From Allobosea sp. CRIB-10 (GTDB lineage Bacteria > Pseudomonadota > Alphaproteobacteria > Rhizobiales > Beijerinckiaceae), in the NCBI RefSeq assembly GCF_900112185.1, contig NZ_FOKP01000015.1, positions 83,971-147,970 of the forward strand: a stretch of 64,000 nt of DNA, in the 5' to 3' direction. Made by a program: the position numbers and the translations under genes. This document shows, piece by piece, positions 54,706 through 63,929 of the stretch (positions within the stretch are counted from its first letter, which is position 1; every line of letters begins with the position of its first letter). The notes under the pieces were generated by a model, which saw nothing but the letters and a program-made list of their open reading frames with translations, ran no database searches and was not told where the DNA came from.

Positions 54706-56616
54706 TCAGGCGCGGCGGATGGCGCTGGCGGGGCCGAGCGCCTTCTCGACGGTGCGCACGATGCCGGCGGCGTCGAGGCCGGCCTCGGCATACATCGCCT
54801 CGGGCTTGTTGTGGTCCTGGAAGATGTCGGGCAGCACCAGGCTGCGGATCTTCAGCCCGCGATCGAGCACGCCCTCGCGCGCCAGCAATTGCAGGACGTG
54901 GCTGCCGAAGCCGCCGACCGAGCCTTCCTCGACCGTGACCAGCACCTCGTGCTCGCGGGCGAGGCGCAGGATCAGCTCCTCGTCGAGCGGCTTGGCGAAG
55001 CGGGCGTCGGCGACCGTGGTCGAGAGCCCGCGCTGGCCGAGTTGCTCGGCGGCGGAAAGGCATTCGGCGAGACGCGTGCCGAGCGAAAGCAGCGCGATTT
55101 GCGTGCCCTGCCTGACGATCCGGCCCTTGCCGATCTCGAGCGGCACGCCGTGCTGGGGCATCTCGACGCCGACGCCTTCGCCGCGCGGATAGCGGAAGGC
55201 GATCGGCCCGTCGTCATAGGCCGCGGCGGTCGCGACCATATGGGTGAGCTCGGCTTCGTCCGCCGCCGCCATCACCACCATGTCGGGCAGGCAGGCGAGA
55301 TAGGCGACGTCGAAGGCGCCGGCATGGGTCGCACCATCGGCGCCGACCAGCCCGGCCCGGTCGAGCGCGAAGCGCACCGGCAGCTTCTGGATGGCGACGT
55401 CGTGCACGACCTGGTCATAGGCGCGCTGCAGGAAGGTCGAGTAGATCGCGCAGAACGGCTTGAAGCCCTCGGTGGCGAGGCCGGCCGCGAAGGTCACCGC
55501 ATGCTGCTCGGCGATGCCGACATCGAAGGTGCGGCCCGGAAACTCCTTGCCGAAGGCGTCGAGCCCGGTGCCTGACGGCATGGCGGCGGTGACGGCGACG
55601 ATCTTCTCGTCCTCGCGCGCCGCCTTGATCAGGGCGTTGGCGAAGACATTGGTATAGCTCGGCGCATTCGCCGGCGCCTTGGCCTGCTGGCCGGTGACCG
55701 GGTCGAACTTGACCACGCCATGGTACTTGTCGGCGCTCGCTTCAGCCGGGGCATAGCCCTTGCCCTTCTGCGTCACGACATGGACGAGGATCGGCCCCGT
55801 CTCGGCGTCGCGCACATTGCGCAGCACCGGCAGCAGATGGTCGAGATTGTGACCGTCGATCGGACCGACATAGTAGAAGCCGAGCTCCTCGAACAGGGTG
55901 CCGCCGGTCCAGAAGCCGCGGGCATATTCCTCGGTGCGCTTCGCCTTCTCGTGGAAGAAGCGCGGCAGCCTCTCGGCCAGGTACTTGGCGATCTCGCGCA
56001 GCGAACGATAGGTCCGGCCGGAGACGAGGCGGGCGAGATAGGCCGACATCGCTCCGACCGGCGGGGCGATCGACATGTCGTTGTCGTTGAGGATGACGAT
56101 CAGCCGCGAGCCGGTCGCGCCGGCATTGTTCATCGCCTCATAGGCCATGCCGGCCGACATGGCGCCGTCGCCGATCACGGCGATGACGTTGTTTGTCCCG
56201 CCGGCGAGATCGCGCCCGACCGCCATGCCGAGCCCGGCCGAGATCGAGGTCGAGGAATGGGCGGCGCCGAACGGGTCGTATTCGCTCTCCGCCCGTCTGG
56301 TGAAGCCCGAGAGGCCGCCCGGCTGGCGCAGCGTGCGGATCTCCGAACGGCGGCCGGTCAGGATCTTGTGCGGATAGGCCTGGTGGCCGACATCCCAGAT
56401 CACCCGGTCGCGCGGCGTGTCGAAGACATGGTGAAGGGCGACGGTGAGTTCGACCACGCCGAGGCCGGCGCCGAGATGGCCGCCGGTGACGGAGACGGCG
56501 TCGATCGTCTCGGCCCGGAGCTCGTCGGCGAGCTGGCGCAACTGCGTGTCGTCGAGCCGGCGCAATGCGGCCGGATCGGGCACCTTGTCGAGAAGAGGCG
56601 TGTTGGGGCGAGGCAC
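54706..56616 (-). CDS. dxs: 1-deoxy-D-xylulose-5-phosphate synthase
   Basis: 636 residues, typical size. TPP-binding motif [18 protein letters not shown]; the catalytic His of the family lies in [14 protein letters not shown]; the transketolase C-terminal part contains [15 protein letters not shown] and the final Rossmann-like domain. It makes DXP from pyruvate and glyceraldehyde-3-phosphate, the first step of the MEP isoprenoid pathway and a precursor of thiamine and pyridoxal. Start ATG 56616 (MPRPNTPLL). First gene of a dxs-tlyA operon. Confidence 0.95.
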   Translation of the reverse strand: MPRPNTPLLDKVPDPAALRRLDDTQLRQLADELRAETIDAVSVTGGHLGAGLGVVELTVALHHVFDTPRDRVIWDVGHQAYPHKILTGRRSEIRTLRQPGGLSGFTRRAESEYDPFGAAHSSTSISAGLGMAVGRDLAGGTNNVIAVIGDGAMSAGMAYEAMNNAGATGSRLIVILNDNDMSIAPPVGAMSAYLARLVSGRTYRSLREIAKYLAERLPRFFHEKAKRTEEYARGFWTGGTLFEELGFYYVGPIDGHNLDHLLPVLRNVRDAETGPILVHVVTQKGKGYAPAEASADKYHGVVKFDPVTGQQAKAPANAPSYTNVFANALIKAAREDEKIVAVTAAMPSGTGLDAFGKEFPGRTFDVGIAEQHAVTFAAGLATEGFKPFCAIYSTFLQRAYDQVVHDVAIQKLPVRFALDRAGLVGADGATHAGAFDVAYLACLPDMVVMAAADEAELTHMVATAAAYDDGPIAFRYPRGEGVGVEMPQHGVPLEIGKGRIVRQGTQIALLSLGTRLAECLSAAEQLGQRGLSTTVADARFAKPLDEELILRLAREHEVLVTVEEGSVGGFGSHVLQLLAREGVLDRGLKIRSLVLPDIFQDHNKPEAMYAEAGLDAAGIVRTVEKALGPASAIRRA

Positions 56617-56799
56617 GAGGCTGTCGGATCCTTCGCTGGGATGATCTGGAAATAGAGCCTGCGTGGCGCGCTGGCAAACCGGAGTTGGAAATCACGCCCG
56701 CGATCGTCGCGAGCGTCCTGCCTTCCCACGAAACGGGTGGCTCCCATGCCGGCAAGGCTTTTTGGTGTTCTCACAACCGCTTCCGAGGACATCAAGGTC

Positions 56800-58029
56800 A
56801 TGCAACCGGCCGATATCACCCCCTTGCCGACGGCGTTTCGCCGCATCGGCTGGTCCAATCTCTTTGCCCAGTTCTCGGAGCAGATCGCCTTGGCTGCGGC
56901 GCCTTTGGCCGCCGTTCTGCTGCTCGCGGCGGGGCCGGCCGAGACCGGCTGGCTGCAGACGGCGCAGACCTTGCCCTTTCTCCTGCTCTCGATCCCCGCC
57001 GGCCTGATGGTCGATCGCGCCTCGCGGCGCCGGCTCATGGTCGGCACGGAAGTGCTGCGCGCGGTGTCGCTGCTGGCGATCCCGCTGCTGCTCGCTCTGG
57101 GCAGCCTCAATCTGACCTGGCTGGGCCTTCTCGGCGCGCTCGGCGCTGTCGGCACCGTCTGCTACAGCGTCGCTGCCCCGGCTTTTGTCCCATCGGTAGT
57201 GCCGCGCGCGCGCCTCGCCGACGCCAATCGCTGGCTGGAGCTGGCGCGCAGCGCCGCCTATGCCGGCGGCCCCGCGCTCGGCGGCGCGCTCGTCGGCTGG
57301 ATCGGCATCTCGACCGCCTATGGCCTGGCGGCCGGGCTCTCGATTTTCGCCGCGCTCCTGCTGGCCGGCCTGCCGAAGGACGAGGCGCCGTCCGGCCCGC
57401 GGCGCGACTTGCTGCATGATCTCAAGGAAGGCGCGCGTTTCGTCGCCGGCCACGATCTGCTCAGGCCGATCCTGATGACGGCGGTCTTCTTCAACGTCTC
57501 CTGGTTCATTTTCCAGGCGGTCTATGTCGCCTATGCCGTCCAGAATCTCGGCCTCAGTGCGACTGAGGTCGGTATCTCCCTGGGCATCTATGGCGCGGGG
57601 ATGATCGTCGGCGCCGCATTCGCGTCCCATGTCGCCCGCCGGGTCTCCTTCGGGACGTTGATCCTGCTCGGGCCGTTCGCCGGCCTCTGTGCGGCCGGCG
57701 TGATGCTCGCGACGCTCTGGCTTCCCTCCGTTTATCTCGTCGGGGCGAGCTTCTTCCTGTTCGGCGTCGGGCCGATCATCTGGACGATCTCGACGATGAC
57801 ATTGCGCCAGGCGGTGACGCCCAATGCGATGCTCGGCCGCGTCTCCGCCCTGATCATGACGGCGACCTTCGGCGCGCGCCCGGTCGGCGCGGCGATCGGC
57901 GCCTTCGTGGCGGCGCATCTCGGCATCGCCGCCTGCCTGCAGCTCGCGACCGCAGGCTTCCTGATCCAGCTGCTCGTCATCGGCTTCTCGCGAGTGCCGC
58001 GCCTGCGCGATCTCTCGGAACTCGCTTGA
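56800..58029 (+). CDS. MFS transporter (DHA3/Bmr-like)
   Basis: 409 residues from ATG 56800 (MQPADITPLPTAFRRIGW); the frame from 56737 is less likely. Twelve membrane segments and the MFS loop GLMVDRASRRRLMVGTEV between TM2 and TM3. Similar proteins export drugs or siderophore-like compounds. Divergent from dxs across 183 bp, with no regulator of its own nearby. Substrate unknown. Confidence 0.82.
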   Translation: MQPADITPLPTAFRRIGWSNLFAQFSEQIALAAAPLAAVLLLAAGPAETGWLQTAQTLPFLLLSIPAGLMVDRASRRRLMVGTEVLRAVSLLAIPLLLALGSLNLTWLGLLGALGAVGTVCYSVAAPAFVPSVVPRARLADANRWLELARSAAYAGGPALGGALVGWIGISTAYGLAAGLSIFAALLLAGLPKDEAPSGPRRDLLHDLKEGARFVAGHDLLRPILMTAVFFNVSWFIFQAVYVAYAVQNLGLSATEVGISLGIYGAGMIVGAAFASHVARRVSFGTLILLGPFAGLCAAGVMLATLWLPSVYLVGASFFLFGVGPIIWTISTMTLRQAVTPNAMLGRVSALIMTATFGARPVGAAIGAFVAAHLGIAACLQLATAGFLIQLLVIGFSRVPRLRDLSELA

Positions 58030-58042
58030 TCAGGGTGGGGGC

Positions 58043-58522
58043 TCACCACAGCGTGAAAGATGGCCGGGCCAGCATCAGCCCGATGATCGTCAGGACCGAG
58101 AGAAACGCTGGAAAGCCGCAAGCGAACCAGATTCGATAAAGCTGGAAATACCGCGCGGGCAAGGGCGCGGTATTCTTCGCCGCGTCCGATGCGAGCTGGC
58201 GAAGCCGATGTTGAATCCAGACGACTGGCAGCCAGAAACAGCCGGTCAGAACGTAGAGCGCCAGAGAGAGCACGATCCAGCCCTCGGACAACGGCCATCC
58301 GATCTCGCGCGCCAGCAGGTAGCCAGTAATTGGCTGCAACAGCACTGCCGATGACGTGAAGAGCCAATCCGCGACCACGACGGTGCCGGCGACATGAGTG
58401 ATCAGGGCCGGGTCGCGCGTCCGGTGGGCCATCACCATGAAGAATGCGATGCCCGCACCGGTACCAAGTAGGACCGTGGCACCGAGGACATGGAGCCAGC
58501 GCAGGAAGAGCAGCCAGTCCAT
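58043..58522 (-). CDS. DUF2269 family membrane protein
   Basis: 159 residues, four membrane segments, start ATG 58522 with GGGGGAACG upstream. Begins MDWLLFLRWLHVLGATVLLG, the DUF2269 type with a conserved His in WLHVLGA. Often found beside an SDR/DoxX partner, as here: the stop of that partner overlaps its start (TGATG), so translation is coupled. Function unknown. Confidence 0.82.
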   Translation of the reverse strand: MDWLLFLRWLHVLGATVLLGTGAGIAFFMVMAHRTRDPALITHVAGTVVVADWLFTSSAVLLQPITGYLLAREIGWPLSEGWIVLSLALYVLTGCFWLPVVWIQHRLRQLASDAAKNTAPLPARYFQLYRIWFACGFPAFLSVLTIIGLMLARPSFTLW

Positions 58523-59817
58523 CAACGTTCCCCCGCGATCGTCGTCACGGCGACCGCCAAGGCTGTAGCGGGCAGAATCTTGACGAACGGCCCCAGCGGG
58601 TCGCCCCAGAGCCACGGTGTCAGCACGGTTCCGGCAATGAGGTAGCTTAGCGAGACAACGACCGCGCCGAGCGCCGCGCGCACCAGCCAACGCCGGAACA
58701 GAAAGCCGATCCCGATCGTGATATCCGCCAGCGAGCCAAGGATCACGAAGCTTGCTGCCAGCTCGGGCGATACCGACGAGGGCAAGACCGCAACCGCTTC
58801 GCGCCACTGCCACAGACCGATCAGGCCGGAGAGCAGCCAGAAAAACGCCAGGGTCAGAACGAGGACTGGCAGGACCAGTTGGCTCCTGGCGAAAATCCGT
58901 TCCTGGCGCGTGGAAGGCAGTCGTTTCAGGATGGCACCCAGGTCGGTTAGGTCGCGCCCGGTGGCCGCGCGCCATGGTTCGGGATCGCCGACGATACCTT
59001 GGGACAGGATATCAAGGGCGGAGCTGCGGAGTGGCGAGCGCCAGCCGAACCAGCTGGCGAGATCGGCGAGCTGCGCAAGGCCGCGTCCGATCGGCTTAGG
59101 GAGGTCGCATACTGCAACGGGCGCGGGAAGCCCAAGCCAGCGCCGCAGCTTCAGGACGAGATCGCGCAATGGGTGCGGCTCTGCCGCCACGAGGTCGAAT
59201 GTGGCGCGCGTCGGAACCTCTCCGGCCAAGCAGCTGTGAACAGCGTCCGCCACCTCATCGAGCGCGACGACTTGCACCCTGCTTGCGCCAAAGGCGAGCA
59301 ATTGCACGACCGGCAAGGCGGCGATCATCCTTAGCAACGCCGTGCTGCCATAGGCGTTGGCTCCGATCACGAGGCCGGGCTTCAGGATAGTCCAGTTGAG
59401 CGTGCTGCGTTGAAGGACGGCGTCGGCTTCGCCCTTGGTCCGCAGGAAAGCGGTCTGTGCGGTAGGGTCGGCTCCTGGCGCGGATATCTGGATGAAGGTG
59501 CGAACTCCGCGCACTTCGCAGGCCGCAATCAATGCTGAAATGGCGCGCTCCTGGCTTGCAGCGAGCTTGTCGCGTGCGCCGTCTTGCAGGGCGCCGGAAG
59601 CGTTCACGACTGCATCGACGCCGTCGAGATAGGGCTGCCAGGCTGCCGTATCGGACAATGTCGCCAGATCAGTCCCTGTCCAGGCGAGATCAGGCGCGAG
59701 GAGCTTGCCCAGATCGAGGTCGCGGCCGAAGCCGACGATGTCGTGTCCCGCCTGCTGAAGGCGACGTGCGATGGCCAGACCGATGAAGCCGTAGGCGCCG
59801 AGGAGCAGGATACGCAT
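58522..59817 (-). CDS. NAD(P)-binding SDR-like domain fused to a DoxX-like membrane domain
   Basis: 431 residues from ATG 59817. N-terminal atypical SDR/NmrA domain (about 1-290; LLLGAYGFIGLAIARRLQQAGHD, QISAPGAD), followed by a C-terminal four-helix DoxX-like membrane domain (about 305-431; LVLPVLVLTLAFFWLLSGLIGLWQ). A membrane-anchored dehydrogenase-like protein, probably redox-related; the true substrate is unknown. Its partner is the DUF2269 gene overlapping its stop. Extended frames starting further upstream are not supported. Confidence 0.85.
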   Translation of the reverse strand: MRILLLGAYGFIGLAIARRLQQAGHDIVGFGRDLDLGKLLAPDLAWTGTDLATLSDTAAWQPYLDGVDAVVNASGALQDGARDKLAASQERAISALIAACEVRGVRTFIQISAPGADPTAQTAFLRTKGEADAVLQRSTLNWTILKPGLVIGANAYGSTALLRMIAALPVVQLLAFGASRVQVVALDEVADAVHSCLAGEVPTRATFDLVAAEPHPLRDLVLKLRRWLGLPAPVAVCDLPKPIGRGLAQLADLASWFGWRSPLRSSALDILSQGIVGDPEPWRAATGRDLTDLGAILKRLPSTRQERIFARSQLVLPVLVLTLAFFWLLSGLIGLWQWREAVAVLPSSVSPELAASFVILGSLADITIGIGFLFRRWLVRAALGAVVVSLSYLIAGTVLTPWLWGDPLGPFVKILPATALAVAVTTIAGER

Positions 59818-59894
59818 GGAGCGAGTTCTTATCATCCGCGCGAGAGCCAAGCCGATCTCTCTCGCGTTTCCGGGATAACGGAGCGTTACTCGCG

Positions 59895-60830
59895 TCAGCG
59901 AACCGGCGCTGGCCGGGTCGCGAGCAGCACGCCGGCGACGATGAACGCGATCGAAACCCCTTCCGCCACCGTCGGGATTTCGCCGAGGACAACGATGGCG
60001 AGCAGCGAGGCGATGACCGGCACCAGCGCGATCATCGCCGCGGCGGCCGAGGCACCGAGCAGTGTCACGGCGCGGTTGAAGCTGATCAGCGCGACGATGC
60101 TCATCAGCACGCCCTGATAGAAGCCCTGGACCGCGATCTCGGCTGTCTGAGCCTGCCCGAGATGGCCGATGCCGAGGACGAGATACAGCGGAACGAAGAT
60201 CAGGCCCGACCAGAAGCAGATCAGCGCCGCCGACTGCATTGGGTCGAGGCCGCTGCCGCGCAGGAGCAGCGTGTAACCGGCCCACATCGCCGCGGCGAGT
60301 GCCAGGAAGCCGAGGCCGAGCAGGCTCGGCGCGGCCCCGCCGCTGGAAGCGGTGGCGATCAGGCCGCAGAGTCCGGCTGCGATGGCGGCGTATCCGACGA
60401 GCCGGATCTTGCCGGGAGGCTGGCGCAGCAGCAGCCAGCCGAGCAGCCCGGCAAAGACCGGCATCAGCGTCGGCGTCACCGAGGCGGCGCGCCCGGCCGA
60501 GGTCATCTGCACGCCGAGCGCCACCAGGGCCGCGAAGGGCGCGCCCCAGAGAACGCTGAAGATGAAACCGTTGCGCCAGGCCTTTGGTGGCAGATCGCGC
60601 AGCAGCACCGGCGCCAGCAGGATCGCGCCGATGCCGTAGCGCAGCGCGGTCAGGTCCCAGACGTTCAGGATGCGGGTGACGCTGAAGCGCGTGACCACGA
60701 ACCAGCCGGCGAAGATCGAGACCGTCAGCACCGCCCAGAGAAAGCCGATCAGCCGCTTGCGAGAGGAGCGCGCGCCATCCGCCGTATCCGGCGCGCCGCC
60801 CGGATAGCGATTGGGAGATTCGGCAGGCAT
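59895..60830 (-). CDS. EamA (DMT) family transporter
   Basis: 311 residues, ten membrane segments in two EamA repeats (about 30-155 and 165-300). The first repeat includes WFVVTRFSVTRILNVWDLTALRYG, characteristic of DMT permeases, and the second ends with LGEIPTVAEGVSIAFIVAGVLL. Such proteins export amino acids or metabolites. It starts 10 bp beyond the pirin stop, so the two are probably co-transcribed. Substrate unknown. Confidence 0.85.
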   Translation of the reverse strand: MPAESPNRYPGGAPDTADGARSSRKRLIGFLWAVLTVSIFAGWFVVTRFSVTRILNVWDLTALRYGIGAILLAPVLLRDLPPKAWRNGFIFSVLWGAPFAALVALGVQMTSAGRAASVTPTLMPVFAGLLGWLLLRQPPGKIRLVGYAAIAAGLCGLIATASSGGAAPSLLGLGFLALAAAMWAGYTLLLRGSGLDPMQSAALICFWSGLIFVPLYLVLGIGHLGQAQTAEIAVQGFYQGVLMSIVALISFNRAVTLLGASAAAAMIALVPVIASLLAIVVLGEIPTVAEGVSIAFIVAGVLLATRPAPVR

Positions 60831-60840
60831 GTCGGTGCGT

Positions 60841-61761
60841 TCACCGCTCCGGCAGCGGAATGAACTCCTCCTCGTCGCCGGGGACGGTGTCGAAGCGGCC
60901 GGTCTTCCATTCCTGCTTGGCCTGGTCGATCCGCTCCTTCGAGGACGAGACGAAGTTCCACCAGATATGGCGCGGCCCGTCCATCGGCTCGCCGCCGATC
61001 AGCATCAATCGGCTCTGGTCGACGCCGAGGATCGAGATCCGGTCGCCCGGCTTGAAGATCAGGAGCTGGCCGGCGCCGAACTCGTCGCCGGCGATGTCGA
61101 TCTTGCCGGTGACGATGTAGACGGCACGCTCGTGATAGTCGGGGTCGAGCGGCAGGATCGCGCCCGGCGCCAGCACGGCTTCGGCATAGAGCGTGTCCCA
61201 GGGGAATTTCACCGGGGAGGTCTCGCCGAAGGCCGAGCCCATGATCAGGCTGACGCGTTTTCCCTCGCCGACGATGCGCGGCAGCTCGGGCGCGGCATGG
61301 TGGATGAACTCGGGCGCGATCTCCTCATGCGTCTTCGGCAAGGCGAGCCAGGTCTGGATGCCGTAGAGCTTGGGCGCCTTCATCCGCTCTTCCGGCGCGG
61401 TGCGCTCGGAATGGACGATGCCGCGCCCGGCCGTCATCAGGTTGACCGCGCCGGGGCGGATCGGCAGCGCGGTGCCGAGTGAATCGCGGTGCATGATCTC
61501 GCCGTCGAACAGATAGGTGACGGTGGAGAGCCCGATATGCGGATGCGGGCGGACATCGATCCCCTCGCCGAGCAGGAACTCGGCCGGGCCCATCTGGTCG
61601 AAGAAGATGAAGGGGCCGACCATCTTGCGGCCGATCGAGGGCAAGGCGCGGCGGACCGAGAAGCCGCCGAGATCATGCGCGCGCGGCACGATCACCTGTT
61701 CGAGCGCCTCGCAGGAGCGGGTATCGCCCGCGACCGGGTCATGATCGGGCAGCTGCGACAT
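60841..61761 (-). CDS. Pirin family protein
   Basis: 306 residues from ATG 61761, GGAGGACATCGCC upstream. Bicupin with metal ligands in PHPHIGLSTVTYLFDGEIMHRDSLG (His, His, His) and a matching Glu further on, then RGIVHSER. Pirins act as quercetin 2,3-dioxygenases or redox-sensing regulators; the bacterial role is often not known. Divergent from bioR, sharing the upstream region with a BioR box, so it may be regulated by biotin status. It is followed by an EamA exporter gene. Confidence 0.9.
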   Translation of the reverse strand: MSQLPDHDPVAGDTRSCEALEQVIVPRAHDLGGFSVRRALPSIGRKMVGPFIFFDQMGPAEFLLGEGIDVRPHPHIGLSTVTYLFDGEIMHRDSLGTALPIRPGAVNLMTAGRGIVHSERTAPEERMKAPKLYGIQTWLALPKTHEEIAPEFIHHAAPELPRIVGEGKRVSLIMGSAFGETSPVKFPWDTLYAEAVLAPGAILPLDPDYHERAVYIVTGKIDIAGDEFGAGQLLIFKPGDRISILGVDQSRLMLIGGEPMDGPRHIWWNFVSSSKERIDQAKQEWKTGRFDTVPGDEEEFIPLPER

Positions 61762-61857
61762 GGCGATGTCCTCCTGTGAGCGCCGAAGACTGGCCCCGGA
61801 TGCTGTGTACGGCAAGGGGCCAACCAGCCGCACGGGCTCGACGCGACGCACTGAGGA

Positions 61858-61871
61858 AATTATCGATAATT
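61858..61871. promoter_or_regulatory. BioR box (perfect palindrome) upstream of bioR
   Basis: AATTATCGATAATT, a perfect 14-bp palindrome containing TTATCGATAA, two bases before ATG 61873. It fits the alphaproteobacterial BioR consensus (TTATMKATAA), so bioR is probably autoregulated and pirin may be too. Confidence 0.75.
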
Positions 61872-61872
61872 C

Positions 61873-62541
61873 ATGGCCAAAGAGAAACCAGAGACCCTGC
61901 CGGTCCGCATCAGCCGCATCCTCGCCGAGCGGATCATCTCCGGGCAGATCGAGCCGGGCGCGCGGCTGCGGCAGGACCATGTCGCGGTCGAGTTCGGCGC
62001 CAGCCATGTCCCGGTGCGTGAGGCCTTCCAGCGGCTGGAGGCGCAGGGGCTCGCCGTCAGCGAGCCGCGCCGCGGCGTGCGCGTCGCCGCTTTCGATCTG
62101 CGTGAGGTCCGCGAAGTCGCCGAGATGCGCGCCGCTCTCGAGGTCTTGGCGCTGCGCCATGCCGGTCCGCATCTGACGCGCGCCATGCTCGACGAGGCCG
62201 AGGACGCGACCCGAGCCGGCGACAATTCCCCCGACGTCCGCGCCTGGGAGGAGGCGAATCGGCGCTTCCACCGCCTGATCGTCACGCCCTGCGCCATGCC
62301 GCGTTTGCTGGCGGCGATCGACGATCTCCATGCCGCCAGCGCCCGTTTCCTGTTCTCGGCCTGGCGCTCGGACTGGGAGGCGCGCACCGACCACGACCAC
62401 CGTGCCATCCTGGCGGCGCTCCGGGCCGGACAGGTCGAGGAGGCCGCGGCGATCCTCGCCCGTCATGTCCAGTGGATCGGCTCCAAGCCGGTGCGCACCG
62501 CCGCTGGCGGAACGCGGGACATCTTCGCGATCCAGGGCTGA
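61873..62541 (+). CDS. bioR: Biotin regulator BioR (GntR family, FCD)
   Basis: 222 residues. GntR winged HTH (PVRISRILAERIISGQIEPGARLRQDHVAVEFGASHVPVREAFQRLEAQGL) and an FCD domain with His/Asp residues in NRRFHRLIV, DHDHRAILAAL and ARHVQW. It sits directly after a perfect BioR box and upstream of bioY, which carries a second box. BioR represses biotin uptake or synthesis genes when biotinyl signals are present. The ATG is so close to the palindrome that no normal Shine-Dalgarno fits; GAGGAAA is 13 bases away. Confidence 0.88.
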   Translation: MAKEKPETLPVRISRILAERIISGQIEPGARLRQDHVAVEFGASHVPVREAFQRLEAQGLAVSEPRRGVRVAAFDLREVREVAEMRAALEVLALRHAGPHLTRAMLDEAEDATRAGDNSPDVRAWEEANRRFHRLIVTPCAMPRLLAAIDDLHAASARFLFSAWRSDWEARTDHDHRAILAALRAGQVEEAAAILARHVQWIGSKPVRTAAGGTRDIFAIQG

Positions 62542-62671
62542 AATCGACGTCCGCGAGGCGGGCGCGCGCGGCCGCGGCGCAGCTGTGCTTTTCGCGCACA
62601 CAGGCTGCCGCACGCTGCCCGCTTGCATTTCGGTCACGTCTGTGGACTCTACGATAGATCAAGTTTGAAAA

Positions 62672-62681
62672 TTATCTATAA
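62672..62681. promoter_or_regulatory. BioR box in bioY promoter
   Basis: TTATCTATAA, the exact BioR core, 25 bp before bioY. A perfect TATAAT (62677-62682) overlaps it, so BioR binding would block the promoter -10. Confidence 0.8.
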
Positions 62682-62705
62682 TTTTGAAATCGACGGAGAG
62701 AGACG

Positions 62706-63296
62706 ATGAGTGATCTCAGCTATGCCACACCCGCCGGCTTCAGCCCGCTCGGGCTGCAGGCGCGTCCCGCCCACGTCAAGGCTGCCGCTGTCGTGCTCGG
62801 CACGATGGTCCTGGCGATCGCCTCGCAGATCAGCGTGCCGATGCTGCCGGTGCCGATGACCATGCAGACGCTGGCGGTGATCCTGATCGGCGCGCTCTAT
62901 GGCTGGCGGCTCGGGGCGCTCACCATTCTCGCCTGGCTGGGAGAAGCGGCGGTCGGCCTGCCCGTGCTCGCCAATGGCACCGGCGGCCTCGCGCCCTTCA
63001 TGGGCCCGACCGCGGGCTATCTCGCCTCCTTCCCGCTCGTCGCGGCGCTGGTCGGCTGGCTGGCCGAGCGCGGCTGGAATGGCAGCCGGCCGGCTTTCGC
63101 CTTCGTTTCGATGCTGCTCGGCCACGCCCTTTGCTTGGCTCTCGGCGGCCTCTGGCTCGCCACGCTGATCGGCGCGGAGAAGGCGATGATCGCCGGCGTC
63201 GTGCCTTTCCTGCTCGGCTCGCTGGTCAAGTCGGGGTTGGGTGCGGCGATCCTGATGGCGATCTCGCGTCGCAAGGACAACGCTCCGCAGGCTTGA
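62706..63296 (+). CDS. bioY: Biotin transporter BioY
   Basis: 196 residues, six membrane segments, the S component of the ECF biotin transporter. Conserved BioY motifs: ISVPMLPVPMTMQTLAVILIGALYG and GLPVLANGTGGLAPFMGPTAGYLASF. GGAGAGAGACG precedes ATG 62706. No BioM or BioN (ECF ATPase and T component) gene is adjacent, so it may act alone, as described for several BioY proteins, or borrow components elsewhere. A BioR box covers its promoter. Confidence 0.93.
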   Translation: MSDLSYATPAGFSPLGLQARPAHVKAAAVVLGTMVLAIASQISVPMLPVPMTMQTLAVILIGALYGWRLGALTILAWLGEAAVGLPVLANGTGGLAPFMGPTAGYLASFPLVAALVGWLAERGWNGSRPAFAFVSMLLGHALCLALGGLWLATLIGAEKAMIAGVVPFLLGSLVKSGLGAAILMAISRRKDNAPQA

Positions 63297-63299
63297 ATC

Positions 63300-63333
63300 G
63301 GAAAAGGCCGGCGCGATTGCGCCGGCCTTTTCC
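63300..63333. terminator. Bidirectional terminator after bioY
   Basis: GGAAAAGGCCGGCGC and its exact reverse complement (15-bp stem) with loop GATT, 4 bases after the bioY stop, ending in CTTTTCC. A strong hairpin with U tracts in both directions, shared with xseB. Confidence 0.85.
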
Positions 63334-63451
63334 ATCAGCATCCCGTCAATCCGGCACTCGGCGACGTTCTCGCAGAAGCGCCGCTGCTGCGGCTTGTCCG
63401 AGCCCGGAAAATCTTGGATCGAACCGCTTCGTCCGGCTGCCGGCTATGCTT

Positions 63452-63709
63452 CTAGTTCCCGACGTCGAGCGGCTGGGTGCCGGTCGGCTTGCCGTCGGCG
63501 CCGAGCGTGATCTTCTCGATCCGCGCCTCGGCCTGCTTCAGCAGCGCGTCGCAGCGCGCCTTCAGCGCCTCGCCGCGAGTGTAGATGTCGATCGATTCTT
63601 CGAGCGCCACATCGCCGCGTTCGAGCCGGGCGACGATGCCTTCCAGCTCCTTCAGGGCCGCCTCGAAGGGCAGGCCGGCGACATCGGCATTGGTCTTGAC
63701 GTCGGTCAC
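63452..63709 (-). CDS. xseB: Exodeoxyribonuclease VII small subunit
   Basis: 85 residues, starting from GTG 63709. Typical Xse[54 protein letters not shown]. It pairs with XseA to form exonuclease VII. In many bacteria it stands at the head of an xseB-ispA-dxs-tlyA operon; here dxs-tlyA is about 7 kb away and in the opposite orientation context, so it has been separated. A weak ribosome site and GTG start fit low expression. Confidence 0.93.
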   Translation of the reverse strand: MTDVKTNADVAGLPFEAALKELEGIVARLERGDVALEESIDIYTRGEALKARCDALLKQAEARIEKITLGADGKPTGTQPLDVGN

Positions 63710-63787
63710 GGGCGCGAATCCTGTTGGGTGGCCGTTATCGGCTCTGAGGCCGGCTCTCGCAAGCCTATCGGGGTAGCAATCGCCACA

Positions 63788-63902
63788 GCCCTCATCCTGA
63801 GGAGCCGCGTCAGCGGCGTCTCGAAGGATGCTCCAGGGGGCTCCGGAACCAGCTGGAGCATCCTTCGAGACGCGCTCTGAGAGCGCTCCTCAGAATGAGG
63901 GC
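63788..63902. repeat. Dispersed palindromic repeat, family A, copy 3
   Basis: GCCCTCATCCTGAGGAGC at the left and GCTCCTCAGAATGAGGGC at the right (one change from copies 1 and 2: CAGAATG in place of CAGGATG). The inner CGAAGGATGCTCC repeat is shared. It lies between xseB and a truncated transposase. Confidence 0.85.
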
Positions 63903-63929
63903 TGGAGGGGTGAGCGACTGTCTTGTTGG

